DNA from: an uncultured Candidatus Saccharibacteria bacterium
Lineage (GTDB): Bacteria > Patescibacteriota > Saccharimonadia > Saccharimonadales > Saccharimonadaceae
Direction: 5' to 3'
DNA length: 64,000 nt
NCBI GenBank assembly: GCA_938018005.1
Contig: CALIJG010000019.1
Span: 161,868-225,867 of the forward strand
A model generated the notes under the pieces. The model did not search any database and had not been told where the DNA came from. It worked only from the letters and a program-made list of their open reading frames with translations. Positions 59,129 to 64,000 of this stretch are shown one piece after another. How positions within the stretch are numbered: position 1 is the first letter of the stretch; each line of letters starts with the position of its first letter. The position numbers were made by a program, and so were the translations under genes.

Positions 59129-60046
59129 TCAGGGCCGTACAACCTGAATAGCCTTTGCCGGGTCTTTATACGCGCGAATTGTCGATACCGCCGGCAGTGC
59201 GGCGTGTTCTCCCTCGGTCTGGGCGAGGATGGTGGCCGGCTCGCGGAAGGTGAGTGTGATATCAGTGATTTTTTCGGCCGGTGTGTGGCCCGCTATGGCG
59301 CTACAAGCAAAGGGGATATTTTTCCAGGCCGACGAGAAGTCGGCTTGACGGTAGCCAAAGAAGTCGGTCTGTGGGTAGTCGATCGACGAGCGGATAACGC
59401 GCCCCATGCGCTGGTTATTAATAATCATCACATCTGTTAGACCAGCCTGCTCTTCGGTAGAAAGATTGGTTGTGAAAGGTGGCAAGTAAGTGTCATGTGC
59501 GCGTAGATAGGTGGTGGCAACTTGCCCCATGCTGCGCACAAGCTTGGTGTGGGGTGGTGTGTGGCGCATGCGTTCGCGCGATGCCGTGCTGGCGAAGCCG
59601 CTGGCAATCAGAGCAGTTAAGCCAAGTGTCATATACCCAGGGGCGTATCGCCATGGCTCACCATTTACCTCAATAGAGAGTGGCTGATGAATAATAGTGT
59701 GGCGGTTGGTCTGCAGCAGTGGTAAAGGATCGCGCTGGCCTCTTGCGAGATCGTTGCAATTGCCATAGCCAATAAAGCTATACACTGCGCCATCAAGCTC
59801 AGCCCTCAGCCCCGCATTTACCACCTGCGTACTCGTCCCATCACCTGCCGCACTGATAATATGAGCGTCATTCGGCAGGCGACCAGCAAGGTCGTCAATG
59901 TTATCCGCTGCCTGCGAATAGCGCGTCGTTATGGTGTCGTAGGGAATGCCCGCTGTATCAAGCCGGTTAAACACACCAGCCTGCACCTCGCGATGGCGGG
60001 TGCTATAAGGGTTCTGAACGATAACAAGCTTACGATCATACATCAT
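59129..60046 (-). CDS. Diacylglycerol/lipid kinase-family protein
   Basis: The 305-residue protein begins VIVQNPYSTRHREVQAGVF and has AAGDGTSTQVVNAGL around residue 66, the GGDGT-type ATP site of the DAGK catalytic domain with the first Gly changed to Ala. GYGNCNDLAR follows, the family GxGNDFAR motif with two residues swapped. The enzyme would phosphorylate a lipid at the inner membrane face. The altered GGDGT could affect activity. No close -10 is obvious. Confidence 0.8.
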   Translation of the reverse strand: MMYDRKLVIVQNPYSTRHREVQAGVFNRLDTAGIPYDTITTRYSQAADNIDDLAGRLPNDAHIISAAGDGTSTQVVNAGLRAELDGAVYSFIGYGNCNDLARGQRDPLPLLQTNRHTIIHQPLSIEVNGEPWRYAPGYMTLGLTALIASGFASTASRERMRHTPPHTKLVRSMGQVATTYLRAHDTYLPPFTTNLSTEEQAGLTDVMIINNQRMGRVIRSSIDYPQTDFFGYRQADFSSAWKNIPFACSAIAGHTPAEKITDITLTFREPATILAQTEGEHAALPAVSTIRAYKDPAKAIQVVRP

Positions 60047-60088
60047 AGAAATAAAAACACACCCCTATACTGAGTGTGATCCTCCTTG

Positions 60089-60163
60089 TGGTGCGGGTAG
60101 AGGGAGTCGAACCCTCGTCTCATGCTTGGGAAGCATACATAATAGCCGTTATACGATACCCGC
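60089..60163 (-). tRNA. tRNA-Gly(CCC)
   Basis: On the minus strand the acceptor GCGGGTA pairs with TACCCGC, followed by encoded ACCA. The anticodon loop is TTCCCAA (anticodon CCC) and the T-loop GTTCGACTC is regular. TATAAT (complement of 60173-60178) lies 9 nt upstream. Confidence 0.93.
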
Positions 60164-60455
60164 GCTGGCTGTATTATAGCACCTTGCAGGGCAAAAGGCT
60201 AACTATTTATTGCGAGGCGCAAAGTCTCTATCTCTCTTTCGCTCGCCCTGTCTTGTTACACCTTCTCATCTATACAAAAGATGGGGCGCACAGTATAGCA
60301 TAGTATGTGCGAATGTATTTTTCGTTGCCTGGTAGATAATACGGTGAGGAGGGGAAGCCAAGACAACGAGAAGCTTAGAAGAATTGAGACTTTGAAGCTC
60401 TTGCCTGAGCAGTGGTTTTTTAGTACAATAATGGGTAGCAACAGACGTTGCCTGT
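60164..60455. other. Intergenic region between two tRNA genes
   Basis: 292 bp with the tRNA-Gly promoter at the left and the tRNA-Phe promoter at the right. No convincing gene lies between them; the 61-codon frame at 60305-60490 runs into the tRNA. Confidence 0.6.
60401..60429 (+). promoter_or_regulatory. Promoter of tRNA-Phe
   Basis: TTGCCT (60401-60406) and TACAAT (60424-60429) with a 17-bp spacer. Confidence 0.7.
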
Positions 60456-60531
60456 GGCTCTTTAGCTCAGTTGGTAGAGCAGAGGCCTGAAGAGCCTTGT
60501 GTCACTAGTTCGAGTCTAGTAGGAGCCACCA
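60456..60531 (+). tRNA. tRNA-Phe(GAA)
   Basis: Acceptor GGCTCTT pairs with AGGAGCC (one G-U), with encoded ACCA. D-loop has the normal GG, anticodon loop CTGAAGA (anticodon GAA), T-loop TTCGAGT. 76 nt. Confidence 0.95.
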
Positions 60532-60537
60532 GTAAAG

Positions 60538-60561
60538 CACTCTCTTTATAGCAAGAGGGTG
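60538..60561 (+). terminator. Terminator after tRNA-Phe
   Basis: CACTCTCTT (60538-60546) pairs with AAGAGGGTG (60553-60561) with one G-T pair, followed by TTTTT. Confidence 0.8.
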
Positions 60562-60675
60562 TTTTTCTTTTGGTATGACCAATCTCTCGCTTCTGGGCCG
60601 TCAGAACAACTCCAGCTTACGTAGCGCGTGCAAGAGAAGGCTCTGCCTCACTCATCCACAAGCGAGACGTCCGTG

Positions 60676-60688
60676 TATAATAAACACT
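60676..60688 (+). promoter_or_regulatory. Leaderless promoter of the CHAP gene
   Basis: TATAAT at 60676-60681 ends 7 nt before the ATG at 60689. Confidence 0.75.
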
Positions 60689-61318
60689 ATGAAATCACTC
60701 CATCAGTCCACACCGCTCTCCTGGCAACGTCTTGCTCTGTTTGCGCTCTGGGTTGTGCTTGCGATTGTACTGTGCAGTGCTATTGTGTATGGTGCTCTGT
60801 TTTTTATACCACGCCGCGTGCAGTCCCATCCAGTCCAGCAGCTTAGGCAAAAAGAGGAGTTCCCAGCAATAGATACGAAGAAGTTATCGCCCGTCCGAGC
60901 GAAGATTATCACGACTGCCCATCAGCAATTTGACACTCCGCAGCCTGGTACATTCTACAGCCAGGGCGAGCGGCAAGATTGGTGTGCAAACTTCGTCAGC
61001 TGGGTGCACCAGCAGGCGGGCGTGCCATTTGTCAACCCACACAATGGTGGCTGGCGCATCCCTGGCGTGCGTAGCCTCGAAACGTACTATCGCACGACTG
61101 GTCGCTGGCACTCAGCCGATAGTGGCTATACACCCCAGCCAGGCGATGCCATCCTCTACGATACAACGAGCTCGCGTGGTGAGCACGTCAATATTCTCCT
61201 GCGTTACCAAGATGGCAAGCTCACCACCGTTGGTGGCAACGAAGGCAACGCAATCCACGTCAGCACAATCGATCGAGCGGCCGTTGGCAAAATTCGTGGC
61301 TTTGGTGCGGCGGAGTAG
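60689..61318 (+). CDS. Membrane-anchored CHAP-domain amidase
   Basis: The 209-residue product has an N-terminal membrane helix (about 16-38, LALFALWVVLAIVLCSAIVYGALFF). A CHAP domain follows with the catalytic Cys in DWCANFVSWV and His in RGEHVNILLRY. It probably cuts peptidoglycan peptides outside the membrane. The longer frame to 60575 lacks support; the -10 box fixes the start at 60689. It is the second CHAP protein of the window. Confidence 0.87.
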   Translation: MKSLHQSTPLSWQRLALFALWVVLAIVLCSAIVYGALFFIPRRVQSHPVQQLRQKEEFPAIDTKKLSPVRAKIITTAHQQFDTPQPGTFYSQGERQDWCANFVSWVHQQAGVPFVNPHNGGWRIPGVRSLETYYRTTGRWHSADSGYTPQPGDAILYDTTSSRGEHVNILLRYQDGKLTTVGGNEGNAIHVSTIDRAAVGKIRGFGAAE

Positions 61319-61539
61319 GATATGTATCTCTTATCTCTGCACGTCCGAGCGTGAAGGAGGTTTGCGTGGATTCTCTCTCCTGTGTTATCTGATAGGTGGT
61401 GAGGATCGGAGTGCAATTTATTTTTGCTTCTCCAAAAGCAAGAGGCTAGCATACAAATAGCCGCCCATACATTTTCTAGAGTAGTAGTGAAGCCGAAGTA
61501 CGCACGAGCGAATAGTGTGCGATTTATACAAGAAAGGGC

Positions 61540-61568
61540 TTGAAATTTTGCGCACTATTCCATATAAT
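61540..61568 (+). promoter_or_regulatory. Promoter of tRNA-Gly(GCC)
   Basis: TTGAAA (61540-61545) and TATAAT (61563-61568) with a 17-bp spacer. An inverted repeat GAATAGTG (61510-61517)/CACTATTC (61553-61560) has one arm inside the spacer. Confidence 0.75.
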
Positions 61569-61583
61569 ACAACTCAGCAACAT

Positions 61584-61659
61584 GCGGGTTTAGCTCAGTT
61601 GTTAGAGCGCTTCCTTGCCATGGAAGAGGCCAGGAGTTAGAGTCTCCTAACCCGCACCA
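61584..61659 (+). tRNA. tRNA-Gly(GCC) with a U19-A56 tertiary pair
   Basis: Acceptor GCGGGTT/AACCCGC with encoded ACCA, anticodon stem CTTCC/GGAAG, loop TTGCCAT (anticodon GCC). The D-loop reads AGTTGTTA (G19 changed to T) and the T-loop TTAGAGT (C56 changed to A). The nearly universal G19-C56 contact is thus replaced by U19-A56. All stems are intact. Confidence 0.9.
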
Positions 61660-63577
61660 CAGCATCGCTATACAAACCCTCACCCTGAGAAACCGCCCCT
61701 GTGGCCGTCTCAGCCGAGGACCGTCGCCCACCTCCCATAGAGGTGGGCGTTTTTCGTAGGGCAGAGATCCGTGCCACAGCCCGGAGTCTTGCGCTGGCCA
61801 GCTGGTCGAACGGCCGGTTGAGCCGTGCTTCCAGGCAGACATCGCTGCCAGTGTCCGCCACACGGACAGAGCAGGGCGCCTCATCAGCTCGACCCGTTGG
61901 CTCGTCACTAGCAGCATCGTCTGCCTCACACTCACCGCGCTCCCACCCATCACGGCCACGCTGTCCATCAGGTTCGTCACCAGCGCCCCTCACACCGTCG
62001 TCCGCATCCTGCACCTCTCCGCCAGCCCCATCATCACCACCGTCGCCAGGCAGGATGACCCGGCCCGCCTCATCCACCGCTGGATTAACCAGCACCCGCT
62101 CGAAGAACACCTGGTTCAGCTGCTTCCTTAGGTGATCCGGTGCCGCCGCGTAGAGCCGGTAGCAATCCTCCAGCAGATCGAGTGCCTGCTCCACATGCGC
62201 CCGCACCAGCGTGGCATCTGCCTGGTAGGCATCGAGCTGACGCTGAATCCCCGCCAGCTCTCGCCCCAACCGCTCCTGCTCCTCCTTGAGCAGCTCCAGC
62301 GGCACCGCCCCCGCATAGTGCGCCTGCAGCAGCCTGCGCCGCTCATCCTCCAGATTCGTCCGCCGCACCGTCAGCGACCGAACGCTTCGATCCTTCTCTC
62401 CCTCAATCCGCGCCAGCTCCGCCAGCAAATACCGCTCAATCTCCTGCCGATCTGCCTCACTCACATACAACTGGCGATACACCTCCTGCATCTGCGCCTC
62501 CACTACGTCGATGAGCACCGCCTTGAAGGAGCAGTCATGCAGCCGCTGCCGCCTGGCGCAGATGAAGTAGGGGTAGAGCACCCCCTTGCCATTCTTCGTG
62601 TTCTGCACCAGCAGCCGACTACCACACTGCCCACACACCACCGTGCTCTTCAGAAAGTGGTTATGCATCCGCTCCCGCTCGCCACTGCGATGGGAGCCCA
62701 GCACAGCCTGCACCGCCTGCCACGTCTCCTCATCCACCAGCGGCTCGTGCTTACCCGCATACTCCACGCCCTGGAACTGCACCACACCCTTGTAATACGG
62801 GTGCCGCAGCAACGTATGCAGCCGCCCCTTGGTGATGGGCCGAGCCGGCTTGCTCGGCGTCGCCGGCACATCCAGCCCCAGCCCTGCTACGTGCTTGGCT
62901 AGCTGACTGACCGTCCAGTTGCCGGTGGCGTACTCGGAGAAGGCGAGGCGAAGCAGGGGAGCACGCTCCTGGTCGAGCTCAACCGTCCGAACCTCTCTCC
63001 CATGCTCATCTCGCCCCCGTACATTCACATACCCCAGCGGCGCCTTACCCAGCGTCCCACCATTCCTGGCTTTCTCGCTCATCCCCTTAATGACCTCATT
63101 AGCCAGGTTGCGGCTGTAGAACTCGGCGATGCTGCTCATAATGCCGTGCAGCAGCATGCCGCCAGGCGTCTGGTCGATGTTCTCACTGGTGGAGACGAGC
63201 CGGACGCCGGCATCCTCGAAGGCCCGGTTGATCTCCACATCGTCCGCCCTATTGCGGGCCAGGCGGTCAAGCTTGTGGACGATGACGTAGTCGATCCCAC
63301 CATCTTCCTTGAGGTAGGCCAGCATCTTCTGCAGCTCAGGCCGGTTCGCAGACCTGGCGGACTCGCCCCGGTCGGCGAACTCTTTGACGACCAGCGCGCC
63401 CATGGACTGGGCTTTGCGCTTGTTGGCCTCCCGCTGAGCAGGCAGAGAGAAGCCCTCCTCACTACCACCACGCTGGGCCTGCTCGCGGGTGGAGACGCGG
63501 ATGTAGGAGACGGCGCGCTTTGGCGTGAGCTGGGCAGCCATAGCGGTGAAGAGATCGGGAGCGAGTGCGTCAGGCAT
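61637..63577 (-). CDS. Large serine recombinase/integrase
   Basis: From ATG 63577 (AAGGAGG just upstream) the product has 646 residues. The resolvase domain (about 20-170) has catalytic Ser29 in YIRVSTREQ. The recombinase domain follows (about 190-310, LGYVNVRGRDEHGREV and LLRHPYYKGVV), then the zinc ribbon (CGQCGSRLL and CARRQRLHDCS) and a long coiled coil (about 380-480). The C terminus from about 530 is Gly/Asp-rich, and the last ~40 residues are read through the tRNA terminator into the tRNA-Gly gene, so the native end may have been lost. Base composition is clearly more GC-rich than the rest of the window, consistent with transfer, perhaps from an actinobacterium, or with an assembly join. 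Confidence 0.9.
   Translation of the reverse strand: MPDALAPDLFTAMAAQLTPKRAVSYIRVSTREQAQRGGSEEGFSLPAQREANKRKAQSMGALVVKEFADRGESARSANRPELQKMLAYLKEDGGIDYVIVHKLDRLARNRADDVEINRAFEDAGVRLVSTSENIDQTPGGMLLHGIMSSIAEFYSRNLANEVIKGMSEKARNGGTLGKAPLGYVNVRGRDEHGREVRTVELDQERAPLLRLAFSEYATGNWTVSQLAKHVAGLGLDVPATPSKPARPITKGRLHTLLRHPYYKGVVQFQGVEYAGKHEPLVDEETWQAVQAVLGSHRSGERERMHNHFLKSTVVCGQCGSRLLVQNTKNGKGVLYPYFICARRQRLHDCSFKAVLIDVVEAQMQEVYRQLYVSEADRQEIERYLLAELARIEGEKDRSVRSLTVRRTNLEDERRRLLQAHYAGAVPLELLKEEQERLGRELAGIQRQLDAYQADATLVRAHVEQALDLLEDCYRLYAAAPDHLRKQLNQVFFERVLVNPAVDEAGRVILPGDGGDDGAGGEVQDADDGVRGAGDEPDGQRGRDGWERGECEADDAASDEPTGRADEAPCSVRVADTGSDVCLEARLNRPFDQLASARLRAVARISALRKTPTSMGGGRRSSAETATGAVSQGEGLYSDAVVRVRRL
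61725..61754 (+). terminator. Plus-strand terminator downstream of tRNA-Gly(GCC)
   Basis: CGCCCACCTC (61725-61734) and GAGGTGGGCG (61740-61749), a perfect 10-bp stem with a 5-nt loop, then TTTTT. It lies antisense inside the 3' end of the recombinase frame. Confidence 0.8.
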
Positions 63578-64000
63578 GGTGCACCTCCTTGGTGGTTTCG
63601 ATGGGTTCACTGGTCTGCTCACGCTCTCTGCGGTCTTGGTCTCTGAGTGCGTCGAGCTGTCGTATCCACGCCCCTTCCTCGTCGTTCCACCAGGCTGGTG
63701 GGGTGCCGTCGCCGGGGTGCCAGGTATTGAGGCAGACCAGGTGGGTGCCGCTGGCTGCGAGCTGCTCAGTCACCGCGTCTGCTTCAACTCCGGTGAGGTT
63801 GGGGGTGGGCCAGCTCGCCGTGATGACGTACTCCACGCCACCGCGCTGGCAGGCATCGAGCAGCATCTTCAGCCCATGCTGGCGCTGCTGTCGGTCGTGG
63901 AACTCGGTGACCAGGTTGAGACCCATCGCGTCGGCATAGTCCTCCACCAGCTCCCGTTGCCGGGCCAGCTCGAAGGGGTAGCGGGCCGCGCCGTAGAAGA
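63570..64000 (-). CDS. Resolvase-fold protein without catalytic Ser (partial, runs off the window)
   Basis: The frame is open to the window edge and ends at 63570, overlapping the recombinase start by 8 nt. The visible part reads FYGAARYPFELARQRELVEDYADAMGLNLVTEFHDRQQ in segments, which aligns with the N-terminal resolvase pattern (Q+..v..yA...G..vv.ef.D), followed by GLKMLLDACQRGGVEYVITAS. At the position of the catalytic Ser (VST in the neighbour) only Ala/Arg are seen. It is GC-rich like the recombinase and may be an inactive partner or a directionality or regulatory factor. Confidence 0.6.
   Translation of the reverse strand, partial: FYGAARYPFELARQRELVEDYADAMGLNLVTEFHDRQQRQHGLKMLLDACQRGGVEYVITASWPTPNLTGVEADAVTEQLAASGTHLVCLNTWHPGDGTPPAWWNDEEGAWIRQLDALRDQDRREREQTSEPIETTKEVHHA

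Noticed and set aside
60305..60490. 61-codon frame upstream of tRNA-Phe
   Set aside because: It runs into the tRNA-Phe gene and across its promoter and has no protein-like features.
61555..61980. 141-codon minus-strand frame crossing tRNA-Gly
   Set aside because: Part of it is a translation of the tRNA gene, the kind of artefact often annotated as a protein, and the rest overlaps the recombinase in another frame.

Overview
The window looks like a chromosome segment of a Patescibacteria/CPR bacterium, most likely Candidatus Saccharibacteria (TM7). This is inferred from gene content and organisation. It carries an AlaRS of about 627 residues (bacterial norm about 875), an FtsA/PilM-like protein paired with a baseplate-J-like membrane protein, several LysM/CHAP cell-wall hydrolases, and many small nucleotide-salvage enzymes. 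Most first genes have a -10 box only 6-10 nt before the ATG, so their mRNAs should be leaderless. Genes end normally at TGA, so the code is the standard one, not the UGA=Gly code of some CPR lineages.

Layout. 1-4.7 kb: tRNA thiolation (mnmA), a LAxTG surface protein, alaS. 4.7-14 kb: a cell-envelope cluster (FtsA/PilM-like, baseplate-J-like, ruvX, mltG), a LysM-CHAP hydrolase behind a long 5' leader, and obgE. 14-31.7 kb: sbcB; a divergent Fur/Zur regulator with an SDR-like protein and a COG0523 metallochaperone; a clpB-type disaggregase under a perfect CIRCE element; Nudix, HAD, uvrA, DedA and L25 genes; and a second Fur-family regulator with thioredoxin. 31.7-37.4 kb: an ABC exporter, Nudix, peptide deformylase, and an argGH operon preceded by an Arg-rich leader peptide and a terminator/antiterminator. 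37.5-46.5 kb: a two-component system and an FtsX-type ABC exporter, separated by an AT-rich accessory block (Nudix, SRPBCC, DUF421, ASCH, Fic). 46.5-59.1 kb: a class III cyclase-like protein, a glycoside hydrolase-like protein, a C-poor low-complexity tract, a CPBP protease, more nucleotide enzymes, a methyltransferase-nitrilase fusion, uvrC and hypothetical genes. 59.1-61.7 kb: a lipid kinase, a CHAP protein and three tRNA genes (Gly-CCC, Phe-GAA, Gly-GCC). 61.7-64 kb: a GC-rich region of different composition with a large serine recombinase and a resolvase-like partner, either a mobile element next to tRNA-Gly or an assembly join.

The strongest single observation is the argGH leader. It has a 20-codon ORF with four consecutive Arg codons, a first hairpin, a perfect 7-nt antiterminator complement and an intrinsic terminator. 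That is the full architecture of ribosome-mediated transcription attenuation, with the leader peptide itself apparently read from a leaderless transcript. Other notable regulation includes two related operators at the two Fur-family loci, CIRCE at clpB, and tandem direct repeats upstream of the ABC exporter. No CRISPR array, rRNA gene or recognised replication origin was seen.
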